Of a stretch of 64,000 nucleotides of DNA, positions 1-7,469 are shown in pieces. Positions within the stretch are counted from its first letter, which is position 1; each line of letters starts with the position of its first letter. The position numbers and the translations under genes were made by a program. The notes beneath the pieces are model-generated. The model saw only the letters and a list, made by a program, of their open reading frames with translations. It searched no databases and was not told the origin of the DNA. This DNA is from Dethiosulfovibrio faecalis (lineage in GTDB: Bacteria > Synergistota > Synergistia > Synergistales > Dethiosulfovibrionaceae), in the NCBI RefSeq assembly GCF_021568795.1, contig NZ_JAKGUE010000001.1, positions 1 through 64,000 of the forward strand, read 5' to 3'.

Positions 1-94
1 CATTATGTCCCCCTCTTTCTGAGACCTATGATACAGCAGCCTGTTCTTGACCTTAACCTAGCAACTTACTCGGTGGTCCATTTTTCCGGGTCCA
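1..94 (-). mobile_element. Probable left end of an IS3-like insertion sequence (partial)
   Basis: Read on the minus strand from about position 94, the sequence starts with TGGACCCGG, then an A-run and a second TGGACC. About 90 nt later come a G-rich ribosome-binding site (plus-strand C-run 9-13) and an ATG whose complement is bases 1-3. Terminal TGGACC-type repeats with a short leader into orfA are typical of IS3-family ends. The transposase would lie outside the window, so the family assignment is inference from the end sequence alone. Confidence 0.45.
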
Positions 95-99
95 CTATA

Positions 100-120
100 C
101 CCTTCCCAAAAAAGGAAGGG
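100..120. terminator. Hairpin between IS end and attL
   Basis: A perfect 7-bp inverted repeat, CCCTTCC at 100-106 and GGAAGGG at 114-120, encloses a C plus six A. Before phage integration it would have sat just downstream of tRNA-Ser(CGA), so it could be that gene's original terminator. A strong U-run is lacking, so function is uncertain. Confidence 0.4.
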
Positions 121-142
121 CTCTTTGATATATTTAGTTAAA

Positions 143-159
143 AAGTGGCGGAGGAGGTG
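143..159 (+). repeat. attL core (17-bp direct repeat)
   Basis: AAGTGGCGGAGGAGGTG here is identical to 40875-40891, where it forms the 3' terminus of tRNA-Ser(CGA). Identity stops at both flanks. This is the displaced tRNA 3' end expected after site-specific integration into a tRNA gene. Confidence 0.9.
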
Positions 160-224
160 TCTGTAGAACCGAATAAAAAGAAATCAGCTATTGCAAGGCT
201 TTGCAGGTTTAACATAAACGAAGA

Positions 225-244
225 GGTACGGTGATCGTTACGGT
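225..244. promoter_or_regulatory. Candidate integrase arm-type sites, left end
   Basis: GGTACGGT (225-232) and GTTACGGT (237-244) match the GTACGGT copies at the right end of the prophage (40684-40733). Short repeats shared by both ends about 70-190 bp inside the core are what a lambda-type integrase binds with its arm-binding domain. This is inferred from position and repetition only. Confidence 0.5.
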
Positions 245-384
245 TTTTTCTCCGCTTGTCCTTTTCCTTCGGAGCATTACCCCCTGAAATGCGGCTTTTC
301 GAAACTGATCCGTAAAACGGTTTGTAGCCCCTCCAGAACGCACTTTCGATGTAAAAGGCAATCTCCCCCCAGGTAGAGAAAGAA

Positions 385-507
385 ATGCCTCTGATGGCCG
401 TCCTGAAGGCCAGAGACGAAGAAAAGAAACAGGCACGCATTCGATACAACATCTGGCGAGCCGAAAGAAATAAGGCTTTACGAAAACTCATTTCTAAGGT
501 GATCTGA
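385..507 (+). CDS. Possible small basic protein or gene remnant (40 aa)
   Basis: An ATG at 385 opens a 40-residue frame rich in Lys, Arg and Glu, with a purine-rich stretch upstream (GTAGAGAAAG). An in-frame stop lies shortly before it. The composition (RDEEKK, WRAER) looks protein-like, but there is no recognisable family. It may be a decayed C-terminal fragment of a phage gene just inside attL. Confidence 0.25.
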   Translation: MPLMAVLKARDEEKKQARIRYNIWRAERNKALRKLISKVI

Positions 508-695
508 AAGTCTTTTTAGAACTCATTTTCAATGTTAAGCGCATGGAATTGCTTAACAAAGAAAGAAAAAACTCCTTTTTGGAGATCAACTATCATGGAT
601 ATTGGGTTAATGGGCAAGAATGTCATTCGAACGGATTTATACGATAATATTTAGCTATAAAAATTGTAAATTGACTAAAGTTATTTTTTTGTTTT
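508..695. other. AT-rich non-coding stretch with a stem-loop
   Basis: No convincing frame is visible. A 7-bp inverted repeat, GTTAAGC (534-540) and GCTTAAC (551-557), could end transcripts arriving from the minus-strand gene at 696. It lacks a strong U-run on that strand. Confidence 0.4.
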
Positions 696-2582
696 TTAGA
701 TCTCTATCTTTTGATTTCTTTTTAATATTTTTGCCCTGTAGTTTTGTTTGATTTTTTTAGGATAAAATAAAAAAAGTTTTTTTAAATCTATCTTGAATAA
801 CTTGACGCAATAACGAGCGCAATAAGCTAGCATTGCGATAATTCCTGGGAGAATGTAACTGTTTATCTTGTTTATGCAAAAAAGAATGTCTAGTATTTTT
901 TTGTAAAATGTAACTGTTGTTAAAATCAACAGTACTAAAATAGGTATAATTAGCTTTAGAATGAGACCTATAGTAGCTTCTCTTTTTGCCTCTTTTTTCT
1001 CTTGTTCTCTTATAAAATTCATCATGGCTTTGTTTTTATATTTATATGGATTTACGACTTCATCTTTTTTTAGTACTTCGTCAGTTATTAGGTCCTCTTG
1101 TCCTGCAGAAACATCATTTAAACGCTCAAGAGTTTCGTAAGTTTTTAGTAGCCCGTATGATTCTTCGGTAATCAAGCCTTTTGATTGCAGGTTTTGTGCT
1201 TGTTCGAATACTTTTTTGATGAATTTATCATCAGGTTTTGTAATAGAAGAAGCAAGGGCCAAGATTTGTTCTTGGGGAAGATGGGGTTTTTCTAGTGGTA
1301 TTTTTACCCAAGCTATGTTGATTAAGTCAAAATACGTTATTGCAGGTGGTATCGATTTTTCTGACTTTTGTTCTATGTCTATTTGATAAATTTTTGCTGC
1401 TTTTACTAGTGCATGATTTTGAGTAACGAAGATGCATTTACATTCAGATATTTTGTCTCTGTATGTGTCTTTTCTTTCTGAAAAAATGCATCTAATAGAG
1501 TTTATGTCATTTAGTAAGGCTTTTGGGTTTTTGTATTTTATAAATCTTTCAATTATTTCTTGTAATTCAGGCTCATTTATCTGGTATTTTGTATCTTTGT
1601 AACTTGGAGTTTGTACTATGCCCATGTAGTTTGATAGTGTTGTGGTTAGTTCCTTTGATTTTAAAATTAAATCAGATTTCTCTAGCTTTTGTTTTTTTGC
1701 TTCCCAGATAATACTTCCTTCAGCCTTAGGGTTATTGATATTTTTAGCGGCTGTCTCTATAGTAATTTGAGCCTCTTCGATGGAATGAGAAAAGCATTTT
1801 ATGTTGCCGTTTAATTTTTTTATTAAACTAAAAAGAGTTTTCATGGATTCTTCTTCTAATGACCCCTCTAGTCCTATTGTTTTAAAAAGCAATGGCGTAT
1901 CTACGTAAAAAGTAACATTTTTAAAGTTATTTTTTACGTTTTCCTTGTTTAGATCGTTGCAAAACATACTATTTGCAAAAATATTAGCTGTAACTAGTAA
2001 GGAAAAATATTCGAATAGTTCAATGTTGTGCAGGAGTTTATTTTTAATAAAAGAGCTTACTATTTTTATTTTTATATTCTTTTCATCTTTTACATCTGGA
2101 AGTATCGTTGTATTTGTGGAGTCTGAAATCAAACCCATGCAGGGAACTGAAAATTTTGATATGAATAGTATTAGAGCGTCAAGGGCTTCCTGTTTTGTTA
2201 GTGTTATTAGTGTGTTTGAGCTTGTTTTTGTGAACTCATGAAGTTCTGTTGTAAGTTGTTTTATTTTTATAGTGTTATTGCCTATCTCTTTTTTGAGATC
2301 GTGATCTGGGAATTGAATTAAAAAAACATATTTTTTGTTTTTTCGTTTTATTTTTTTTGATTTTATCATTCCCGAAATAGAGAGCTTTACCACTGGAGGA
2401 GGAATAAGTAGGGAGAATTTTTTATTTATTGCTTCAGAAGCTTCGTTCTCATCAAAAGGGACATTATAATCATCTATGCTATTTGTTATGAGTTCTCCTA
2501 TATATTCGTATGAATTGAGCCCCTTGTCAATTTGAGTTTTTAAAATAGCTAGACTGACAAGCGAATTATCAAGGTCATTCAT
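696..2582 (-). CDS. PIN-like nuclease candidate with C-terminal membrane helices
   Basis: The 628-residue frame starts at the ATG at 2582, behind GGAG. Upstream in-frame ATGs at 2594 and 2651 are possible, but the latter overlaps an immA remnant. Around residues 225-232 the motif FYVDTPLLF resembles the first strand and aspartate of PIN-like ribonuclease domains. Further acidic residues follow (IEEA near 269, LND near 359) and the segment FVTQNHALVKA near 385-395 resembles the PIN C-terminal strand. Two hydrophobic helices (about 538-560 and 576-594) precede a Lys-rich tail, so the protein is probably anchored in the inner membrane. The gene is far more AT-rich than everything around it, which points to recent transfer. 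It lies in a prophage accessory slot beside immA and the repressor, where phage-exclusion genes are often carried. A defence role is inference; the nuclease call is moderate. Confidence 0.6.
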   Translation of the reverse strand: MNDLDNSLVSLAILKTQIDKGLNSYEYIGELITNSIDDYNVPFDENEASEAINKKFSLLIPPPVVKLSISGMIKSKKIKRKNKKYVFLIQFPDHDLKKEIGNNTIKIKQLTTELHEFTKTSSNTLITLTKQEALDALILFISKFSVPCMGLISDSTNTTILPDVKDEKNIKIKIVSSFIKNKLLHNIELFEYFSLLVTANIFANSMFCNDLNKENVKNNFKNVTFYVDTPLLFKTIGLEGSLEEESMKTLFSLIKKLNGNIKCFSHSIEEAQITIETAAKNINNPKAEGSIIWEAKKQKLEKSDLILKSKELTTTLSNYMGIVQTPSYKDTKYQINEPELQEIIERFIKYKNPKALLNDINSIRCIFSERKDTYRDKISECKCIFVTQNHALVKAAKIYQIDIEQKSEKSIPPAITYFDLINIAWVKIPLEKPHLPQEQILALASSITKPDDKFIKKVFEQAQNLQSKGLITEESYGLLKTYETLERLNDVSAGQEDLITDEVLKKDEVVNPYKYKNKAMMNFIREQEKKEAKREATIGLILKLIIPILVLLILTTVTFYKKILDILFCINKINSYILPGIIAMLAYCARYCVKLFKIDLKKLFLFYPKKIKQNYRAKILKRNQKIEI

Positions 2583-2637
2583 GTCTAAGGTCATCTCCGT
2601 TCTTTGTCTATACTTTCTTTTTGTCCCCTCTATTATC

Positions 2638-2836
2638 CTATCTCCTTGCATCCTCCAGCCGTATCTGCATAGCCAGAGGGCTGACTCCGAATATCTGCGC
2701 CAGTTGCTTTGTGTCGTGCTTGTAGTGGATCGATTGAAGAGCCGTCTTGGACATAAGGAGTTCCGCCGCGAAGACGTTGGCCGCCTGTTCCGTTCTTGGC
2801 CCCCACGATTTCACAGGGGTCGATGCCTTGCCTTTT
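2638..2836 (-). pseudogene. 3' remnant of an immA/IrrE-type gene
   Basis: Read on the minus strand, this encodes a tail homologous to the intact ImmA at 4419-4880: KSWGPRTEQAANVFAAELL here against ESWLPREEQAANVFAAELL there. It continues to MQIRLEDARR and a stop at 2638-2640. There is no HExxH region and no start; the sequence begins directly after the stop codon of the gene at 2840. The last 141 bp are about 97% identical to the intact gene, while the upstream part is more diverged. It therefore comes from a related immA allele, or has been partly homogenised by recombination. Confidence 0.8.
2651..2791 (-). repeat. Direct repeat copy A (immA 3' segment, 141 bp)
   Basis: This copy aligns without gaps to 4432-4572, with four mismatches seen by eye. 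The two copies bracket the DUF4041/T5orf172 gene. Such repeats could recombine to delete that gene and restore a single immA. Confidence 0.9.
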
Positions 2837-2839
2837 TTC

Positions 2840-4360
2840 CTAATCCGCTGCGACAGCTTCCTCTTCTGTTTCTGCGCCTCCTTCCTCTAGCTCTTCAATC
2901 TCATCGTCGTTCAGGTCGATGAAGTCCTCCAGGGTCAGCTCCCGATTCAGCCAATCCTCTTTTGCTTGTGGATCTTCCTTTATCAGGCGGTCGATGGCCT
3001 GGCTTTCCTGATACTCTTTGGCCTCTGCCGCTATAGTCCACTTCGTCTCTACGCCTATCTCGTCAACTTGCCTGCGGATCTCCTGAAGAGAGGCTCTAAA
3101 GAACTCCTTGCGCCGGTTGACCTTATTGACCTGGGCCAGCGCGAAATGACGGTGTAGGGCATTCTCGAGTGAGGGAGCATCCTCGCTCCAGATCATGGCG
3201 TGTACATCGAACTCGAAGGGTACGCTTGCGTCGCCTAACTCCTTGATGCGGTCGAGGGGCTCCAAACGTCGAGTCATACCGATCTTGTAAACGTCCTCTC
3301 CGAAGGATCCGATATTGGAAATAACATAGACATGGCCGCGTTTAGTCTGCTGTGCCATGGAGATTGCCCTTTGGTTTCTCTCCTCCGCCTCCTTTACCTT
3401 TTGTTCCATCTCGGCAAGGCGATCTTCGTACATGGCCTTCTGTTCCTCGCTGGCATCCTCGTATTCCTTGCGAACCTTCGCCATAGCTTCCTGAAGGATT
3501 TTCTCTTCTTTTTTGGCTTCCTTGATTGCCTTTTCTATCTCCCTTTGCGCTCGTGCCTCTTCACGCATCTGGGTTTTTATCTGGCGTTGTTCCTCTTTTT
3601 CCTGGGCGCGTAACTCCATGACTACGACCATGAGACGTAACTCCTCCAGGCGCAGCGCCAAGTAGTTTTCATCGATATGGGAACTGGAAAATTTTGAGCC
3701 GTTGTAGTTCAGCAGGTTATAGACATCTATGATCTCCTGGTGGAGCTTGCCATAGTTGTCCTGCTTGACTCTGGTGAGGATGGATTCCACCTTGCCGTTG
3801 AACGCCTCCGTTATCAAATTGATAGCGGCGTCTTTTTTATCCTGGTCTTTCAAAGTGGATTTGGCCGAGCGACGGTCTTTTACGGCCCTACGGATAGCCT
3901 TACGGATGTCTTTCAGTCCTTCGGCGGTCTTCTTGTACCCGTATTCTTCCGCCAGCTCGTCTACGAGGGAACTTCGGGGAATAATGTATCTGTCCCCATA
4001 GCCTTCGATATGGTTCTTGATGGCTGTGAGGGTGTTTTTATAAGATTTTATCTCGCGCTGAACCTCCAGGCTTTTTTCTTTAAGCCTGGAAAGTTCTTCG
4101 TTGACATCGCGAATTGGACGGTACTTAATAAGAGTCTGATTCTCTTCGTAAAGTTTGACGTTTTCAGACAGGACTTTCTTTCGCTCTTCCTGACCTTCCT
4201 TGTATTCCTTGATGTGTTGAGCTTGGATGATTTTCAATGTTTCAATGGTCTTATTGGCCTTCTCAAGTTTTTGGTTGGCCTCCTTGAAACTTGATTGGAA
4301 GGTGATAGTTCCTAAAAAGAAGATAAGCAGTAACACGATATAAAAGATAGTCACCGGCAA
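2840..4360 (-). CDS. DUF4041 / T5orf172 GIY-YIG-like protein, membrane-anchored
   Basis: 506 aa from a TTG at 4360 (a GTG two codons on is possible). An N-terminal hydrophobic helix (about 4-22) is followed by coiled coil (25-110), a DUF4041-like helical region (about 115-250), a second long charged coiled coil (250-335), and a T5orf172 domain. That domain shows GHVYVIS at 342-348, VYKIGMTRR at 357-365, HRHF near 403 and KEFF near 418. T5orf172 is a GIY-YIG-superfamily fold found in phage and restriction-related proteins. The tail is very acidic (EEGGAETEEEA). The gene is inserted between an immA remnant and intact immA. Base composition is close to the prophage average, unlike its AT-rich neighbour. 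The molecular role is unknown; membrane tethering of a nuclease-like domain suggests phage exclusion, which is inference. Confidence 0.7.
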   Translation of the reverse strand: MPVTIFYIVLLLIFFLGTITFQSSFKEANQKLEKANKTIETLKIIQAQHIKEYKEGQEERKKVLSENVKLYEENQTLIKYRPIRDVNEELSRLKEKSLEVQREIKSYKNTLTAIKNHIEGYGDRYIIPRSSLVDELAEEYGYKKTAEGLKDIRKAIRRAVKDRRSAKSTLKDQDKKDAAINLITEAFNGKVESILTRVKQDNYGKLHQEIIDVYNLLNYNGSKFSSSHIDENYLALRLEELRLMVVVMELRAQEKEEQRQIKTQMREEARAQREIEKAIKEAKKEEKILQEAMAKVRKEYEDASEEQKAMYEDRLAEMEQKVKEAEERNQRAISMAQQTKRGHVYVISNIGSFGEDVYKIGMTRRLEPLDRIKELGDASVPFEFDVHAMIWSEDAPSLENALHRHFALAQVNKVNRRKEFFRASLQEIRRQVDEIGVETKWTIAAEAKEYQESQAIDRLIKEDPQAKEDWLNRELTLEDFIDLNDDEIEELEEGGAETEEEAVAAD

Positions 4361-4418
4361 TACACGCCCTTTCTACGTGCAATGCCCCTCCAGGGGAACC
4401 CCATTCCCCCTATTGTTT

Positions 4419-4880
4419 CTACCTCCCAATTTCCTCCAGCCGTATCTGCATAGCCAGAGGGCTGACTCCGAATATCTGCGCCAGTTGCTTTGTGTCGTGC
4501 TTGTAGTGGATCGATTGAAGAGCTGTCTTGGGCATTAGGAGTTCTGCCGCGAAGACGTTGGCCGCCTGTTCCTCTCGAGGAAGCCATGATTCCGGAGAGT
4601 CCAGGGAAAAGGCGGCTGGGTGGCCGAGGACATAGTGTCCCAGTTCGTGAGCCACGGTGAAGCGGCGGCGTTCGTAGGGTAGGGCGGTGGAGACAAGGAT
4701 AATCTTTCGGTCTCCGTGGATGAAGAGGGTGCCGTCGATGTGTCTGGCTTTACTGTGGCAGATTTCGATCCCCAGCTTCCGACAGAGCTTGCTCAGCCGA
4801 ATGGGGATCATCCGTTCCATTCCGTATTTGCCTAGCAGGGTTCGGGCCATGACCCGGATCCTGGTTCCGTTGTTTGTCAT
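4419..4880 (-). CDS. immA: ImmA/IrrE-type metalloprotease
   Basis: 153 aa with the zinc protease signature VAHELGHY around residues 76-83 and the family's EEQAANVFAAELLMP block. ImmA proteins cleave CI-like repressors of integrative elements in response to DNA damage, so this is the probable inducer of the adjacent repressor at 4930-5565. It follows the repressor with a gap of about 50 bp in the same direction, the usual immR-immA order. Its last 141 bp are duplicated at 2651-2791. Confidence 0.88.
   Translation of the reverse strand: MTNNGTRIRVMARTLLGKYGMERMIPIRLSKLCRKLGIEICHSKARHIDGTLFIHGDRKIILVSTALPYERRRFTVAHELGHYVLGHPAAFSLDSPESWLPREEQAANVFAAELLMPKTALQSIHYKHDTKQLAQIFGVSPLAMQIRLEEIGR
4432..4572 (-). 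repeat. Direct repeat copy B (inside immA 3' end)
   Basis: The partner of 2651-2791, of equal length and without indels. Homology ends at the GGAGGA six codons before the immA stop, which marks a recombination breakpoint. Confidence 0.9.
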
Positions 4881-4929
4881 TCAATCCTCCTGCGCTTGGT
4901 CTTTGGAATTTGCCTCTATCGCCTCCCTA

Positions 4930-5565
4930 TCAGTACTCATCCGTATGGTCCTCCAGCGTGATCTTGCCCAGTGCCGCTTTGAAGAGCGTTGCCAGGAACT
5001 CCCGGTCTTCCGGGGCCAGCCTGGTGACGTTCTTGGCCACGTGGCGGAACTTCAGGACTATGTCCGGATCCTCCGCCGCCAGCATCTTCATCAGAGTTTC
5101 GAGGTCTTCCTCGCTCTGTCCCTTCTTTTTCTCCGTCTCCTGCTGTGTTTCTCCGTCCCGGGCCGAAAGGTACCTTCCGTAGGCTTTGATGAGCTTCTGC
5201 TTGAGGACGCTATCCGCCCGATCCTCATATTTTTCCATCAGCTCGAGGTCCTCCGCCGGGAGATCTATCAATGCGGCGGCCTCGTCAAGTGAGAGCCCGG
5301 TTTCCTGCCTCATAGGGGCCAGTATGCCGCTGGGAACCTGCCTATCGGCTTTCTGTGGCGATGGATCGTTGGTTTCACCCATGAAGTAACCCGTCGGAAC
5401 TCCGAGAGCTCTTGCTATAAAAGAGGCTTGGATTATGTCGGGTACAGTTAAGCCTTTCTCCCACCTTTGCACGGTAGACCTAGATGCATTGCATTTTTCT
5501 GCAAGCTCTTCTTGGGACATACCGCATTTTTGGCGCATACCTTTGATTCGTTCATTAACCTTCAC
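4930..5565 (-). CDS. CI/ImmR-like prophage repressor
   Basis: 211 aa from the GTG at 5565, placed behind GGGTGG. The longer upstream frame has no ribosome site and would cover the promoter. Residues 1-60 form an XRE helix-turn-helix (MRQKCGMSQEELAEKCNASR). A linker follows, then a C-terminal helical region with EEDLETLMKMLAAEDPDIVLKF. No Ser/Lys autoprotease domain is visible, consistent with cleavage by the ImmA encoded next to it rather than RecA-stimulated self-cleavage. It is transcribed leftward, divergent from the Cro-like gene, and its promoter contains a repressor half-site in the spacer, suggesting autoregulation. Confidence 0.85.
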   Translation of the reverse strand: MKVNERIKGMRQKCGMSQEELAEKCNASRSTVQRWEKGLTVPDIIQASFIARALGVPTGYFMGETNDPSPQKADRQVPSGILAPMRQETGLSLDEAAALIDLPAEDLELMEKYEDRADSVLKQKLIKAYGRYLSARDGETQQETEKKKGQSEEDLETLMKMLAAEDPDIVLKFRHVAKNVTRLAPEDREFLATLFKAALGKITLEDHTDEY

Positions 5566-5590
5566 GATATATCCACCCTTTCCCCATTGC

Positions 5591-5619
5591 ATTGTCGCAA
5601 ATATGATGCAACGACTCAA
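5591..5619 (-). promoter_or_regulatory. Promoter of the repressor gene (PRM-like)
   Basis: On the minus strand TTGAGT (5614-5619) and GACAAT (5591-5596) are separated by 17 bp. The spacer contains GCATCATAT, the same half-site as in the operator at 5683-5698, so repressor bound here would contact or block the promoter. Confidence 0.6.
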
Positions 5620-5650
5620 GGCCCAATAGAGACGCCTTGGGGCTTCTTTT

Positions 5651-5680
5651 TTGAATCAAATGAGTCTCAAGACCTATTTA
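5651..5680 (+). promoter_or_regulatory. Early promoter (PR-like) of the Cro-like operon
   Basis: TTGAAT (5651-5656) and TATTTA (5675-5680) have an 18-bp spacer and lead rightward into the HTH gene at 5731. The palindromic operator starts three bases downstream of the -10, a position suited to repression. Confidence 0.5.
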
Positions 5681-5682
5681 CA

Positions 5683-5698
5683 GCTTCATATATGATGC
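5683..5698. promoter_or_regulatory. Candidate operator for CI/Cro
   Basis: GCTTCATATATGATGC is a palindrome apart from one mismatched pair. Its right half TATGATGC recurs at 5602-5609 inside the repressor promoter. Two related sites in the divergent intergenic region are the expected layout for a lysis/lysogeny switch. Confidence 0.6.
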
Positions 5699-5730
5699 GG
5701 TAAGGTGTTTGTAGATCGGAGGTGATGCTT

Positions 5731-6183
5731 TTGCTGGGGGTGGAAATAAAAAACAGGAGGCTTTCTCAGGGATATTCGCAAAAGAATTTGGCTAAAAATC
5801 TAGGCATTAGTCGAGCAACGCTTCAAAGGTGGGAATCTGGAACAACGGAACCGACAGCTTCTCAGGTTCTCTCGATGGCGGAGTTTTTAGAGGTTTCTTG
5901 CGATGAAATTTTGGGTTTTAGGACCTATCCAAGACATCGAAAATCATTGCAAGAGATCGATATTCAATCAATCCAGGGTCTCTTTTGTAACCTTGTCCGA
6001 ACCATCGGAGAGCTGTGCGAGCGATGCGATTCTCCTGAGGAGGTTATGGATCTCCTGCTGGACGTAGGCGAGGACGGTCGAATCAACCACCCGAAGAACG
6101 AGGCGTTTATAGATCTCCTGGAAGCCCTGGTCCCCCTGGCCGGGGAGGTGTTGAAGGCGGTGAAAAGCGATGAGTTGGCTTAA
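5731..6183 (+). CDS. Cro-like XRE-family regulator
   Basis: About 150 aa. The ribosome site GGAGGTGAT at 5718-5726 is a near-perfect anti-16S match, which makes TTG 5731 the best-spaced start; GTG 5722 and ATG 5725 lie inside that site. The first 60 residues form a helix-turn-helix (RLSQGYSQKNLAKNLGISR) closely similar to the divergent repressor's (RSTVQRWE there, RATLQRWE here). The C-terminal part is helical and unrecognised. It heads the rightward early operon. Confidence 0.72.
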   Translation: MLGVEIKNRRLSQGYSQKNLAKNLGISRATLQRWESGTTEPTASQVLSMAEFLEVSCDEILGFRTYPRHRKSLQEIDIQSIQGLFCNLVRTIGELCERCDSPEEVMDLLLDVGEDGRINHPKNEAFIDLLEALVPLAGEVLKAVKSDELA

Positions 6184-6730
6184 TGCGATTCTGTTTTATC
6201 GTCGGGCGATCGACAAATTCACGATGGAAATCGAACCGTGGCCACTTGTGTTCGATGCTCCCGAAGAGTGGTCCAGACGCCCGTCGAAACCGGCTCCGGC
6301 CATCGAAATACAGACCGGTAAGACTAGGCCGTTCCCTCTAGCCATTCGACAGGATCCGGACGAGCTTTTAGCGATCGAGTCGTATGACTACGATGCTTCA
6401 AACGAAGATTTTATGGCATATGCGAAATCTCGTCTGGGAAAAACTCGGTTTAACGATTCCCGAAATTGGTTCGGAAAAGCCGTGAGGTCGGTTTCTTTGA
6501 CGAAAAGGGAGTTCATGGAGTCGAAGGCCTGTGTGTTTCGCAAAATCTATTTGCAGGGACGCAGACGTATCGCAAGAGGTGGAAAGATCCGCAAACTGAA
6601 ACTCCGGCATGTACAGATTATCCCGGATTCCAGAAGGTTGGAAAGCTGGGAGATCATTCAAATAACCAGGGGGCATTTGCAGGATGTATGGGAGCTGTGG
6701 AGAAGGGAAGTGCGCCGTGGCTTGTGTTGA
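6170..6730 (+). CDS. Hypothetical early phage protein
   Basis: 186 aa, starting inside the end of the Cro-like gene (14-nt overlap), which implies translational coupling. The N-terminal half is acidic and Pro-rich and the C-terminal half strongly basic (RKIYLQGRRRIARGGKIRKLK), which would suit nucleic-acid binding. No family is recognised. An AT-richer spacer of about 175 bp without clear signals follows. Confidence 0.55.
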   Translation: MSWLNAILFYRRAIDKFTMEIEPWPLVFDAPEEWSRRPSKPAPAIEIQTGKTRPFPLAIRQDPDELLAIESYDYDASNEDFMAYAKSRLGKTRFNDSRNWFGKAVRSVSLTKREFMESKACVFRKIYLQGRRRIARGGKIRKLKLRHVQIIPDSRRLESWEIIQITRGHLQDVWELWRREVRRGLC

Positions 6731-6905
6731 ACTAACTGGCCTAGCCACGGTCAAGTATTCGATTGCGGTCTGGCAGAGGACTTCGAGTTTGGGTGGTATG
6801 TACGAAGTTTTTTAGCCACGGCGCAAGTGTAAGTTAGCATATTCTAAGATTTTGTGCATGGTTTTTCTTCCCCCAATAGGGGGGCTCATGGGAAGGAGTG
6901 AGGCC

Positions 6906-7160
6906 ATGAAGCGGCTGAGGCCGGTAAATAGATCCTATCGCAATGGTTCGGTTGTCAGGGTGCGTAACAAGTGGGTGGCTATGTCCGACATCGACACGGC
7001 CAAGGCGGTAGTCGAGGTCGCCAGAGGGATGCCGGAGGATGCCACGATCTACGATCTGTACGACGAAACCCGAGATCGAGGGATCCATTCGGATGAGCCT
7101 GTGGAATGGGGGCTAGATGATATGGATGTCCGCTGGTGGCGGGAGAGGAGGCGAGGATAA
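6906..7160 (+). CDS. Hypothetical early protein (84 aa)
   Basis: The ATG at 6906 is preceded by GGAAGGAGTG. It is a small charged protein whose middle part (KAVVEVARGMPEDATIYDL) looks like a compact alpha/beta unit, with a C-terminal DVRWWRERRR. It is unrecognised. It abuts the next gene with no gap. Confidence 0.55.
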   Translation: MKRLRPVNRSYRNGSVVRVRNKWVAMSDIDTAKAVVEVARGMPEDATIYDLYDETRDRGIHSDEPVEWGLDDMDVRWWRERRRG

Positions 7161-7457
7161 GTGGACGTTGTTGCGATGGAAACTATCTTGACGGAGCTCC
7201 AGGAAACACGGCGAGAGCTCAATGAGACTCGCCAGGAGGTTCAAGAGACCAGACGTCTTTTGGAGAAATACCACAACCCTAATCGATGGATATCGGTTAA
7301 AGAGGCGGCTGAAATAGCTGATGTTTCGGAGAGACAGATTTTTCGTTGTGTAAAAAGCGGAGAGGTCTTTTCGAGGAAGTTCGGAGGAAGCCGAAGGATA
7401 TCGTTTGCCAGTCTTGTAGCCTACACGGCTGAAAGGGCTGCGAAAGCTACTGCATAA
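7161..7457 (+). CDS. Excisionase-like / MerR-type HTH protein
   Basis: 98 aa from GTG 7161 (ATG 7176 is possible). Residues 10-40 form a heptad-like coiled coil (LQETRRELNETRQEVQETRR). Residues 43-90 are a winged helix of the excisionase type (WISVKEAAEIADVSERQIF, then a basic wing GGSRRIS). It could be the Xis partner of the integrase at 39516-40649, although it lies in the early operon far from the integrase. A transcription-factor role is also possible. Confidence 0.6.
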   Translation: MDVVAMETILTELQETRRELNETRQEVQETRRLLEKYHNPNRWISVKEAAEIADVSERQIFRCVKSGEVFSRKFGGSRRISFASLVAYTAERAAKATA

Positions 7458-7469
7458 GGAGGGGAAATC

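Noticed and set aside
138-491. 117-codon minus-strand frame near attL
   Set aside because: It spans the att core and arm sites, has no good start context and no recognisable sequence.
2581-2922. Plus-strand frame across the immA remnant
   Set aside because: The immA-like reading on the minus strand explains the sequence; the plus frame is its shadow.
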